A DNA stretch of 64,000 bases from JANOYY01 sp043720395 (GTDB lineage: Bacteria; Actinomycetota; Acidimicrobiia; Acidimicrobiales; JANYDT01). Below the pieces are notes generated by a model. It saw nothing but the letters and a program-made list of their open reading frames with translations, did not search any database and was not told the DNA's origin. The stretch is from the NCBI GenBank assembly GCA_043720395.1, contig JAYSSR010000014.1, positions 71,520 to 135,519 of the forward strand, in the 5' to 3' direction. Every line of letters begins with the position of its first letter. Positions within the stretch are counted from its first letter, which is position 1. Shown in pieces: positions 1-8,784 of this stretch. A program made the position numbers and the translations under genes.

Positions 1-3000
1 ATGGTGATGGCACCGAACCCGCACCGACCGAAGGTGGCACGTACTTCGTGTACTTCCGTTCCAGCGTGAACCCCTGATCGATCGCCTTCAGCCGTGCAGG
101 CGGAACCGCGTACCGCAGCCGCGCCGACCAATACACCGTGCCGTTCCCGCTTGCCGACGCCACAAAATCCCTACCGGCCGCAATCGTTCGTTCGATGCCG
201 GTCGCCTTCGACTGCACGTCGAGCGAGCGTCCCGTGAAGTCGGAACTCAGTACATCGAGCGTGCCAAGTGCAATATGCGCGCGTACATCTGGGTTGCCGA
301 CCTCGGCCAGCGTGGCCACGTCGAGCAAGCCCGTCAATGCGACGCCGTTCTCGAGCGTGTTCTCCCATGCCCCGCCGGTGCGTGCGTCCACGAGCCATTT
401 CGCGAGCTTCGCCACGAGCGGGTGCTTCGGATCGGTGCGTGTCATCAGCGAGAGCAACGATCCCGTGTTCACGACCGAGTTGGTCGGCCCACCGTCGAGG
501 TAGGAGAGTCCGGGCCAGTTGTCGTAGGAGTAGCCGTCCTCAACGTAGGCACGCTCGTTCTCGATGCGGACGCTGGAAAGTACGTCCGCATACATTGCGT
601 TCGGACGCTCCCCCGTCTCACCGGCTTCGAGCATCGCCCGCAGCAGATTGACCCGCTCGGTGAACGGCAGCTCGAAGCGGACGTCGTAGAGCGAGTCCAC
701 CAGGGCCGACTCCGGCTTGCCCGCACGGGCCAGCGCAAACGCGGCGAGCGAGCGCACGGGACCGAGGTCGAACTCGGAGTCATAGCGCCACGACTCGTCG
801 GGATTGTCGTTCACCACCTTGCCGACGGAACCCTGCAACGCCTTCGTAAGTGCGCGTATCATTCCCGCAGGAACCGGCAGCTTCGCAACCTTTGCGTCGC
901 CGAGCAGCACGAGCGTGCGGGCCGTGAGAAACGGGTCCGCGACATCGGTGCCAGGCCAGTATGAGAGGCCACCGCTCGACGTGGAGAATTGGCGCAGCGC
1001 ACGGATCTCGGTCACGAGGACCCTGTCGATCCGCGTCTTCGACAGCTCCGGCAGCACGAACGAGCGGTCGAGCTTCGACAGCTCCAACAGGATGCGGATA
1101 CGCGACGTCCGCTGCTCAAGGCAACCGAAGGGGTATTCGACGAGCGCGGCGATCGAGTTCTGCAAACCGGCCAGCGCCGACGTCGACGCGGCCACCTCTA
1201 GCCCCCCGATTCCCGGCAAGGCATCCGGTGGCGTGAAGATCCGCTCGGTCGGTGCCGACGCCGTCTTTCCACCCGACACCGTGACCGTGCCACTGGTGGC
1301 GACAACTGCGAGACGCTGCGTCAGTGTCGTGGGGAACGACACGGAGACAGCGTCACGGGCAGCGGGAGTTCCGGTCGCGCCCGCCGAACCTGAGAATACG
1401 ACCTTTGCCTGCCCCGCCTTGGCCGCGGTGAACGTGAACCGCACCTCCACCGGCTTGTCCCCCACCGACGGCACTGTGACCGTCTGCGGTGCGACCGAAC
1501 CAAGTGCTGCAGAGCCGGAATCGGGCGTAGCCACAACCGTGACCGGGCCCGTCGTGCCGGTGCGATTGAACACCACGACGCCGGCCTCGAACTTGTCGCC
1601 GACGTTTGAGAAGCGCGGCACGGCGGGCTGCAGCATGAACGGCTTGCGGACCTCGACGGCACCCGTTGTCGAACCGAACCGATCGGCCCCCGACGTCGCA
1701 ACGGCGAGGATCCGATACGCGGTCAACGACTCCGGCAGCTTCACGGGGACGCTTGCCTTGCCATCCGCGCCGATCTTCACCGCGCCCGACCACACGGCCA
1801 GCGTCCGAAAATCCGTGCGGATCACATCGGTACTCGCAGAGTCGCCGCCTCCGCCACCGGGGGACGGCGAGCCGACCGACTCGTCGCCCTTCTCGTCGCT
1901 CTCGATCACGGCAAGTCGCATACGGCTGTCCGACGTGACGACCTCGTTCGAGCGTGCGCGGTAGAGCTCAGCAAGGAGGTCCGGCGTGGTGTAACCGGTG
2001 AGACGCAGAATGCCCTCGTCCACCGCCCACAGCGTGACCTCCGATGCAGCGGGTGCCTTCCCGGCGGCGTCGGCGACGCTGATGTCGACCGTCGTGTCCG
2101 CGCCCGGCAGGTACGACTTCGATGAGGTCGCGACCTTGACCTCGAGCGAGCGGTCAACCGGCGGCACCGACAGTTCGACGATGGCGGACAGCAGCTGCGG
2201 GTTCGCCTGGTTCAGCTCCGCACCGGTATCCGGAGCACCGGTCGTGGACGTGCCACCGCCCGACCCGACCGTTCGCGCCCGCGCCGGTGGTGCAAACAGC
2301 GTCACCGTCGCGAACTCGTTCGGCCTCGCGTTCTCGTCGATCGGCACGTCAATAGCACTCGCCGACGAGGTGACCGAGAAGCGCTTCGCGAGCAGTACCC
2401 CTCCGCGCTCGATGGTGAGGATTCCCTCCGCCTTCTCCCATGGTGAGCGGATGAGAACGTGAGCTGTGTCACCCACCCGGTAGGACGCGCGATCGGCCTC
2501 AATGGTGAGCGTCGGCTGATCCTCGTAGCTGGCCCAGGCGACGTAGCCGGGCCCTACGGCGTAGGTCGTCAGGCCGCTCTCGATGGCGTTGCCCAGCTCG
2601 TCGGTGCCGTACACGCGCAGTTCGTACATGCCCGCGGCGGGCGGCGTGACCGAGACCTCAACCGGCTTGACGTCCGTGATGATCTGCTTCGTGTCAACGG
2701 TGTTGACGCGGTAGCTGCCGACCGTCGATGTCGTGCCGTCATCGTTCTGACGGGTGGCCAGCGTCCACTCCCAGCGCACCAGTTCGACCGTCGCCTTCTT
2801 GCCGACGAAACGTTTCGCGTCGGGCGTCACCGAGACGATCTGCGCACGTAGTGGTTTGCCCGCCTGCGGAAACGCCCCGACCGTCTTTACGCCGTAGTAG
2901 TACGTGCCGGGATGCACGAGCACCGACTTGCGGTCGGCGAACGTCTGACGGCTGATGTCCGCCACATCGGACTCCACGACCACGTTGTAGGCCTCATGAC

Positions 3001-5755
3001 GCGTCGCGACGGGAGGGATCGCGTGGCCGATCGTGAGGTGTCCAACATCGTTGAGCGGGTCCTCAAGGCGCGCGAGCGCGTCCATATTGAAGGCACGCGG
3101 TCCGCAGTCGATGACGCTCGAGTCGAGACACGGAAACGTGAACGAGTAGTCAGCAAGGTCCTTGTCGCCGCTGCCGATCGAGGTGTAGGTGGAGTCCGGA
3201 CGCAGGACCGTGACCTGTTGCGCACCGGCCATCGGTGCCCCGAACAGATACCGAGCGTCGACATCGGCGTTGAGGACCTGCCCGCTGACGATCTCCGCCT
3301 TCTTGACCGTCACATCGACCACGAAGTCGGGCTTGCGGTACGACGTCACAAGGAACGACGCAGAGACGCCCGGAGCGGACACGTAGTACTGACCCTGTGC
3401 ACCACCCAACGGCACCTTGATCGTCGTATCGAACGCTCCCGTGTCGCTCACTTTCACCATCGTTTTCACGATCGTGAGGTCCTGCGGATCGGTGACCCGC
3501 AGTTCGACCTCCTTCAGATCCTTCGGGACACTCAGACCCGTCGCCGTCTCCGTGCGCAGCACACCCTTCAGGTGCGCCGTTTCGCCGAGTTTGTAGACGC
3601 CACGGTCGAGGAACATCGAACCGTTGCGACGCTCCCCGGGCTTGACGTCCCAGCCGGGCACGGTCGACTCGGAACTGGCCGATGGGCCCTCCTCGTACTC
3701 GCTGAACGACTCGTCGCCCCAGTCACGCCACCGCGACTGGGCGTAGGCAAGATCGCCCTTCGTCTCGACGATCGCAATCACCTCACACGTGGTGCATGTC
3801 TTTGCAGAGGGGGCGTCCGACAACACGAACCCGCTTGCATCGGTCGTCCCGCTGAAGAGTGGCTTCGACCCCTTCGCCGTGAACAGCTTCACCTTCGCTC
3901 CGCCGACCGCCTTCGACGTTGCGAGCGAGGTCACCGACACGTGGACGTTCACCGGCGAGACCTTCAACGTCACGCCGAGATCGGTGCGCTGCACCAGGAC
4001 GCTGCTCCAGCCGAACCCATCGGGGCCGGTTCCCGACTTCTTTGCCTCGGCCCGCAACGTCTTCTCCGCCTTGTCGTCGGCCGTGGTCCACGGGCGACCG
4101 TCCTCGTTGTAGCGGCTGCCTGCCCGGTATGTCGCGGCGCGGACACCGACCAGCGTCACACCCTTCGCACCCTTCTTGCCTACCGGGAGCGACTGCGCCT
4201 TCGGCTCATCGATCGGTGTCGAGATCTTCACCCGCGAGGACTTCTCGGCGTCCAAATTCAACGGCGTTGACTTGGGGTACGCCGCGTAGCTGCGGACAAC
4301 GTCCACGAGTTCGTTCGCCGAAAGCGTCCGCTCGACCTTGTCGATCTCGGTGACGTTGGTGCTCCGGAGCCGGATGCCGCTCGCCGACGGAACCATGACG
4401 CGTTCGCCCGAACCGATCACCGCAAAGCCGCCGGAGCGACCGAAGCCGACGGTGGTGATCGAGCGATAGCCGAGCGTCCGGGCGTGGGAGTCCGCCAGAT
4501 TCGGATCGAGCGTGATGCGGTAGGTGCGACCCGGTTCCGACGTTGCCCAGTCGAAGGCAAGGGGACTGCGGTATTTATAGAGCGAGGAGTCGTCGGTGGT
4601 CTGCACCTCGCCGGCCGTCACGCCCGCGGGGAGCCGAAAGGTCTGGATCTTGCCGGCCTTCCCGCCAGTCACATCCTGGATGCTGATGCGGTCGATCGCG
4701 CCGTTGATGGTCGGATCGAGACCGACCACCTCCACGCCGACGTCGTTCGACGGGCTGCACGCCACGTGGCAGCCAGTGGTGACAACGACCGGCGTGCGGA
4801 ACGTGGGGATACGCCCGCTCGTGCGCTTGCGTCCGGGCAAGGGCCCTTCGAGGCTCCGGATACCAGCCTTGAACTCGACGCGGCCGACCGCGTCCACGGG
4901 AATGGCACCCTGTATCGCTAGCAGGTAGCACTGCCGTTGCTCGCCGGGCGCACACTGCCGCGTGCCCTTGCTCACCACGGCGAACGTGTTGACCGGATTG
5001 GGCCTTGCGCCGACAGCGTCGAGATAGGCGTTGAGCTTCGCAAGACCAGTCTTGTCCGCCTTCGCGATCAACGCGAGGTCGTCGCCGGTCGGCCGGTACC
5101 GGCTCGCCTTCACTGCTACTGGCCTATACACAACCGACGTTGCTGCGGCAAGGCTCTTGTCATCGACCGGCTGATCGCAGTCGATCATGAGCGTCTGACC
5201 GACGTCGTCGATCGCGCCGAGCGATTGACACAGCACGGTGGGGGTGGAAAACGTCGTGGTGAACGGCACGGCCAGCGTGGTGGCGTCGAGCGCCTTCAAC
5301 GCGCTCACCGTCGCGCTGTACTTCGTGGAATTGGCGAGCTTGCCGGTCGGGGTGAACACCAGCATCCGCGTCGACGCCCACCGGAACTCGCCGCTCAGTG
5401 GCGGGTCGATCTTCACGAACGTCGAGGGACTTGGGCCACGATCCTCGCTCGTGAGTTCGACCACGGGGCGGTCGAAGAGCCATCGCAGCTCCGTGGACTC
5501 GCCGAGCGCCTTCAGCACACCCGTTGGTGCAGCGAAGGCGACGCTCAGCGTCGGCGAAGGCTTCGGGGACGCGAGTTTACCGTAGGACGCTGGGCGCCGG
5601 GTCGTGGTGGTCAGCTTGGCGGTCGTGTCCGTTGCCGCCGTCGCCCGGGCAGGGGTCACGCTCGGGAGGACGCTTGCCGCCGCCAACCCGACCGCAGCGA
5701 CGGACAGCAGCCCGCGGCTCCTGGCGTGTCGTCCAGCCTTCGCAACTGCTTTCAC
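1..5755 (-). CDS. Alpha-2-macroglobulin family protein, secreted (partial)
   Basis: Open without a stop for 1,918 codons from a GTG at 5755 to the left edge, so the C-terminus is missing. The first ~38 residues look like a type I signal peptide (basic N-terminus, hydrophobic LLSVAAVGLAAASVL, cleavage after ARA); there is no lipobox Cys, unlike lipoprotein A2Ms of Gram-negatives. Near residue 713 lies an MG2-type motif (FLDRGVYKLGETAHLKG). At 1112-1126 is the thioester motif GCLEQ (about residue 1544), followed by the helical thioester domain and, at the edge, a typical C-terminal stretch (GNGTVYWSARLRY). The family traps proteases by thioester crosslinking and is thought to protect the cell surface; that role is inferred. 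An AGGAGG lies only 4 nt before the GTG, so the start is slightly uncertain. It is transcribed divergently from the Septu-like pair. Confidence 0.88.
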   Translation of the reverse strand, partial: MKAVAKAGRHARSRGLLSVAAVGLAAASVLPSVTPARATAATDTTAKLTTTTRRPASYGKLASPKPSPTLSVAFAAPTGVLKALGESTELRWLFDRPVVELTSEDRGPSPSTFVKIDPPLSGEFRWASTRMLVFTPTGKLANSTKYSATVSALKALDATTLAVPFTTTFSTPTVLCQSLGAIDDVGQTLMIDCDQPVDDKSLAAATSVVYRPVAVKASRYRPTGDDLALIAKADKTGLAKLNAYLDAVGARPNPVNTFAVVSKGTRQCAPGEQRQCYLLAIQGAIPVDAVGRVEFKAGIRSLEGPLPGRKRTSGRIPTFRTPVVVTTGCHVACSPSNDVGVEVVGLDPTINGAIDRISIQDVTGGKAGKIQTFRLPAGVTAGEVQTTDDSSLYKYRSPLAFDWATSEPGRTYRITLDPNLADSHARTLGYRSITTVGFGRSGGFAVIGSGERVMVPSASGIRLRSTNVTEIDKVERTLSANELVDVVRSYAAYPKSTPLNLDAEKSSRVKISTPIDEPKAQSLPVGKKGAKGVTLVGVRAATYRAGSRYNEDGRPWTTADDKAEKTLRAEAKKSGTGPDGFGWSSVLVQRTDLGVTLKVSPVNVHVSVTSLATSKAVGGAKVKLFTAKGSKPLFSGTTDASGFVLSDAPSAKTCTTCEVIAIVETKGDLAYAQSRWRDWGDESFSEYEEGPSASSESTVPGWDVKPGERRNGSMFLDRGVYKLGETAHLKGVLRTETATGLSVPKDLKEVELRVTDPQDLTIVKTMVKVSDTGAFDTTIKVPLGGAQGQYYVSAPGVSASFLVTSYRKPDFVVDVTVKKAEIVSGQVLNADVDARYLFGAPMAGAQQVTVLRPDSTYTSIGSGDKDLADYSFTFPCLDSSVIDCGPRAFNMDALARLEDPLNDVGHLTIGHAIPPVATRHEAYNVVVESDVADISRQTFADRKSVLVHPGTYYYGVKTVGAFPQAGKPLRAQIVSVTPDAKRFVGKKATVELVRWEWTLATRQNDDGTTSTVGSYRVNTVDTKQIITDVKPVEVSVTPPAAGMYELRVYGTDELGNAIESGLTTYAVGPGYVAWASYEDQPTLTIEADRASYRVGDTAHVLIRSPWEKAEGILTIERGGVLLAKRFSVTSSASAIDVPIDENARPNEFATVTLFAPPARARTVGSGGGTSTTGAPDTGAELNQANPQLLSAIVELSVPPVDRSLEVKVATSSKSYLPGADTTVDISVADAAGKAPAASEVTLWAVDEGILRLTGYTTPDLLAELYRARSNEVVTSDSRMRLAVIESDEKGDESVGSPSPGGGGGDSASTDVIRTDFRTLAVWSGAVKIGADGKASVPVKLPESLTAYRILAVATSGADRFGSTTGAVEVRKPFMLQPAVPRFSNVGDKFEAGVVVFNRTGTTGPVTVVATPDSGSAALGSVAPQTVTVPSVGDKPVEVRFTFTAAKAGQAKVVFSGSAGATGTPAARDAVSVSFPTTLTQRLAVVATSGTVTVSGGKTASAPTERIFTPPDALPGIGGLEVAASTSALAGLQNSIAALVEYPFGCLEQRTSRIRILLELSKLDRSFVLPELSKTRIDRVLVTEIRALRQFSTSSGGLSYWPGTDVADPFLTARTLVLLGDAKVAKLPVPAGMIRALTKALQGSVGKVVNDNPDESWRYDSEFDLGPVRSLAAFALARAGKPESALVDSLYDVRFELPFTERVNLLRAMLEAGETGERPNAMYADVLSSVRIENERAYVEDGYSYDNWPGLSYLDGGPTNSVVNTGSLLSLMTRTDPKHPLVAKLAKWLVDARTGGAWENTLENGVALTGLLDVATLAEVGNPDVRAHIALGTLDVLSSDFTGRSLDVQSKATGIERTIAAGRDFVASASGNGTVYWSARLRYAVPPARLKAIDQGFTLERKYTKYVPPSVGAGSVPSP

Positions 5756-5951
5756 AATGCCTCCTCGAGTTCCGTCGTCCGTACGATCATCCCATCGGCA
5801 TCCCCGCGCCGGAGGGTTACCCCCGTGAACACGGGACGCTTGCCGCCCCGGCGAGGTGATCGACGCACTATTGGACGTGCCGAGTCGCCTCGCTGGTTCC
5901 AGCACTTCGACCTGGCCCTCCAGACGAAGTCACACCGCTATCGTGGCCACC

Positions 5952-7211
5952 GTGGACAACCAACGCCGACCGGCACGCATCCATAGCGTAAGCATGAGCT
6001 GCATTCGCGGGTTTGAGAACGTTGAAATGCTACTTCCGGACCGTGTGGCGGTCCTCATAGGTAAGAACGGAACGAACAAGACGACCTTCCTCCGGACGCT
6101 TGCCATGTCGCTCGCCGGACCGGCGGATGGTCAGGCCCTTCTCTCCTTGCCGGTCGGTCCGTTTCTGCGGTCGGGGGAATCGGCCGGTGACGTAGCGCTT
6201 CGGCTTAGCGGCGAAGGCAGGATCGACCTGCGGCTCAGCCATGGCACGACGGTGTTCCTGGACCCCACGGGCAAAGGTCATTCTCGCACCGAGCAATCTG
6301 AGCGTATCGAGATGCTCGCCGCCGATCCGCTTATCCTCAGCACAGCGTTCGTCGCTGGATACGGGATCGGTCGCGGCATGATCGGGTCCGACAGCGGTCG
6401 TGGCTACCGCGTTCTCGACTCGGTTCTTTCGTTGTTCGACTACCGCCAAGAACTGATCGATCCCGAACTCACCCTTCGACGCCTTCGTGACCACCTGGGC
6501 TCCGACAAGTACGAACAGTCGCTCATCGGTATCCGTCGAGTTCTTGGGCTCACTGCCGACGACGAAGTCGTCCTTGCCAAGGGCGGCGGGGTGGCGTTGC
6601 GTGGTCCGTCGGTTGGCAATACCGAGATCCCGCTGGCAGCGTGGGCCGATGGCTACCGACTCACGTTCACGTGGTTACTCGACCTCTTCGCACGAGCGAT
6701 TCAAGCCGATGCGATAAACGAGAAGGGGAACGTCGAAGGCATCGTGTTGGTCGACGAAATCGACCAGCACCTCCACCCGTCCCTTCAGGGCACGGTGGTC
6801 CGGGACCTCTCGACGTTGCTGCCGGACGCGCAGCTCATCATGACTACCCACAGTCCGCTTGTTGCGCTCGGAGCCACGCCCGACCAGCTGATCGTGCTCC
6901 AACGCCGCGAAAACCGGATCGAGGTCGAGCCCAACATTCCCGACTATCGGACTTGGACCGTTCAGGACATGCTCGGCGACGATCGACTTTTTGACACGCC
7001 CGTCTATGCCCCGGCGTTCGAGCAGACGCGTCTCGAATACCAGTCGCTCGTGGCGGCCGGCCGGGACGGACGTTCAGCGTCGGATTCCGACCGACTGCGA
7101 ACGATCGCCAGTGATATTCAGGGTTCCGAGCTTCCGCCATCGCTGGCCGCCCGGCTTGCGGAGGCCGACGAGGAGATGGCGAGAAGGATCGCCGCCGCTC
7201 AGTCACGATGA
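5952..7211 (+). CDS. AAA family ATPase, PtuA-like (Septu defence candidate)
   Basis: ABC/OLD-type AAA ATPase of about 419 residues. Walker A is GKNGTNKTTF near the N-terminus, an AWADGYR segment stands where the signature helix usually is, Walker B is GIVLVDEIDQHLHP and the switch His is in TTHSP. The order and size match PtuA of Septu systems and the ATPase of retron-Ec78-type systems. The open frame extends upstream to 5856, but only the part from the GTG at 5952 precedes the first beta-strand (RIHSVSMSCIRGFENVEM), so I chose it; no good Shine-Dalgarno is visible at either. It overlaps the HNH gene by ATGA, indicating translational coupling. In Septu the ATPase is thought to sense infection and license the nuclease. 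General AAA/HNH pairs of other defence types cannot be excluded. Confidence 0.78.
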   Translation: MDNQRRPARIHSVSMSCIRGFENVEMLLPDRVAVLIGKNGTNKTTFLRTLAMSLAGPADGQALLSLPVGPFLRSGESAGDVALRLSGEGRIDLRLSHGTTVFLDPTGKGHSRTEQSERIEMLAADPLILSTAFVAGYGIGRGMIGSDSGRGYRVLDSVLSLFDYRQELIDPELTLRRLRDHLGSDKYEQSLIGIRRVLGLTADDEVVLAKGGGVALRGPSVGNTEIPLAAWADGYRLTFTWLLDLFARAIQADAINEKGNVEGIVLVDEIDQHLHPSLQGTVVRDLSTLLPDAQLIMTTHSPLVALGATPDQLIVLQRRENRIEVEPNIPDYRTWTVQDMLGDDRLFDTPVYAPAFEQTRLEYQSLVAAGRDGRSASDSDRLRTIASDIQGSELPPSLAARLAEADEEMARRIAAAQSR

Positions 7212-7972
7212 TCCGGGTCGAACGGATCCGAAACGACGAGAATGGGAACCCGATCAGGCCGAACGAGGCCTGGTTCGAGTCAGCGCGACTTCGCACCGAG
7301 ATCGCCAAGAGCGAAGGCACAGGCCACGACGCCGAAAGCGCGATCTATCACCACAATCAAGTGCACGCCGCGCTGGAAGAACTGTTCTACCGCAAGTGCG
7401 CCTATTGCGAAGCGTGGCCGACCAGCAGCAGCGACTGGGATGTCGAGCATTTCCGACCAAAAGGCCACTATTACTGGCTCTCATACCACTGGCCGAATCT
7501 CTATCTGTCGTGCCAGCACTGCAATCAGTCCCGTCGAGATCGCCCGACGTGGGACGACTCGACCGTCGGTGCGAGCGCAGGAAAGCTCGACCAATTCCCT
7601 CTCGTCGAGAACAGTCCTCGGTCAATGGGACCCGACGATGACATCGACCACGAAGAGCGCATGCTCATCGACCCGTGTACCGACGATCCCGAGGAACACG
7701 TCACCTTTGACAACACAGGCATGGCCCTTGCCAGAGTCGGCAGCACGATGGGACAAACGTCGATCGAAGTTTTCAACCTTCAACGGCGACGGCTCGTCGA
7801 CGACCGAGCCGTCATCGTCGGAGCTCACCTCAAAAACGTTCGCCTCCTGGCCCAACACAAGTCCATCGAGGAGGCTGTTCGGGACCTGGTTGACGTGTAC
7901 GGCGGCGACCACTTGCCATTCGCTGGTGTAGCCCGTGCGATCGCGCGTGACCCCGCGAGCTTTGGGTTGTGA
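7208..7972 (+). CDS. HNH endonuclease, PtuB-like (Septu defence candidate)
   Basis: A 254-residue protein with a zinc-type HNH fold: CAYC, then VEHFRPKG carrying the catalytic-type His, then CQHCN. This spacing and the EHFRPK motif are typical of the TIGR02646/PtuB-like nucleases that partner AAA ATPases in Septu and retron-Ec78 systems. Its ATG overlaps the stop of the ATPase gene, so the two form a two-gene operon. The C-terminal half (after about residue 120) is helical and unrecognised, probably the interface with the ATPase. Likely activity is nicking or cleaving DNA or RNA on infection; this is family knowledge, not shown here. No retron reverse transcriptase or ncRNA is present nearby, which favours Septu over a retron. 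Confidence 0.78.
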   Translation: MIRVERIRNDENGNPIRPNEAWFESARLRTEIAKSEGTGHDAESAIYHHNQVHAALEELFYRKCAYCEAWPTSSSDWDVEHFRPKGHYYWLSYHWPNLYLSCQHCNQSRRDRPTWDDSTVGASAGKLDQFPLVENSPRSMGPDDDIDHEERMLIDPCTDDPEEHVTFDNTGMALARVGSTMGQTSIEVFNLQRRRLVDDRAVIVGAHLKNVRLLAQHKSIEEAVRDLVDVYGGDHLPFAGVARAIARDPASFGL

Positions 7973-8010
7973 CTCGGACTCGGACTCCCAACCGCTGTCA
8001 GGACGGTCTG

Positions 8011-8024
8011 AGGACCAAGGTCCC
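8011..8024. promoter_or_regulatory. DosR-box-like palindrome upstream of the devR-like gene
   Basis: AGGACCAAGGTCCC, 38 nt before the regulator start. Compared with the mycobacterial DosR core GGGACTWWAGTCCC it matches 11 of 14 positions and keeps the 5-4-5 half-site spacing. It suggests autoregulation by the adjacent LuxR-family regulator. Inference from consensus only. Confidence 0.5.
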
Positions 8025-8062
8025 TAGGCGACACGTGCCCGGACGTGCTCGACTGCGTCGTG

Positions 8063-8725
8063 ATGACTGACATTGCGGTACTACCGCCCATCCGGGTCTT
8101 CCTGCTCGACGATCACGAGGTTGTACGTGAGGGCGTCCGACACCTCCTTGAGGCGTCCGGTGGGATCAAGGTGGTCGGCGAGGCCGGCACGTGCGCCGAC
8201 ACGCTCAACCGTGTGTCTGCGACCATGCCGGACGTCGCAGTGCTCGACGTGCAGCTCCCCGACGGCAGCGGCGTCGAGGTGTGCCGCGATATCCGTTCGG
8301 CGTTTCCGAACGTTGCCTGCCTGATGCTCACGTCATTCTCCGATCAGGAGGCGATGTTCCAGGCGGTGCTCGCGGGCGCGGCCGGGTTCGTTTTGAAGCA
8401 GGTCCGCGGCAACGACCTCGCGAACACCGTGCGACGGGTCGCCGCGGGCGAGTCGCTCATCGACCCCGCCATGACGAAGCAGCTGCTCGATCGCATCCGC
8501 AACCCACAGGAACGAGAAGACCCGAAGCTACGTTCGCTTACTAAACTCGAGCGGAGCATCCTCGATCTCGTGGCTGAAGGCATGACGAATCGCCAAATTG
8601 GCTCCGAGCTTCACATCGCCGAGAAGACGGTCAAGAACTACATGTCGTCGATCCTGATGAAGCTCGGATTCGCACGCAGGACCGAGGCTGCGGTCTTCGC
8701 GATCAAGGCCCGCGACGTCCACTGA
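8063..8725 (+). CDS. devR: DevR/DosR-like NarL-family response regulator
   Basis: A 220-residue two-domain regulator. The receiver domain has acidic pocket DDHEVV (residues 16-21), phospho-acceptor Asp62 in VLDVQLPDG and the conserved Lys in GFVLKQ. The C-terminal LuxR-type HTH (TNRQIGSELHIAEKTVKNY) and the tail (LGFARRTEAAVFAIK) resemble mycobacterial DevR/DosR closely. The open frame begins at a GTG at 8045, but the ATG at 8063 gives the family's usual N-terminus and was preferred. It is followed by a histidine kinase on the same strand and preceded by a DosR-box-like palindrome, so it probably controls itself and the small genes downstream. In mycobacteria the equivalent system responds to hypoxia, NO or CO and drives dormancy; whether the signal is the same here is unknown. 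Confidence 0.85.
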   Translation: MTDIAVLPPIRVFLLDDHEVVREGVRHLLEASGGIKVVGEAGTCADTLNRVSATMPDVAVLDVQLPDGSGVEVCRDIRSAFPNVACLMLTSFSDQEAMFQAVLAGAAGFVLKQVRGNDLANTVRRVAAGESLIDPAMTKQLLDRIRNPQEREDPKLRSLTKLERSILDLVAEGMTNRQIGSELHIAEKTVKNYMSSILMKLGFARRTEAAVFAIKARDVH

Positions 8726-8784
8726 GGGCCCGGAACGCAACCACTCGCGCGCCCGCGACTCGGTGTGCGCGAGGATGCGGCTAC

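Noticed and set aside
2912..5986. Long plus-strand open frames (2912-4270, 4937-5986)
   Set aside because: They are antisense shadows of the A2M gene; the translations are Arg/His-rich with no domain signature.
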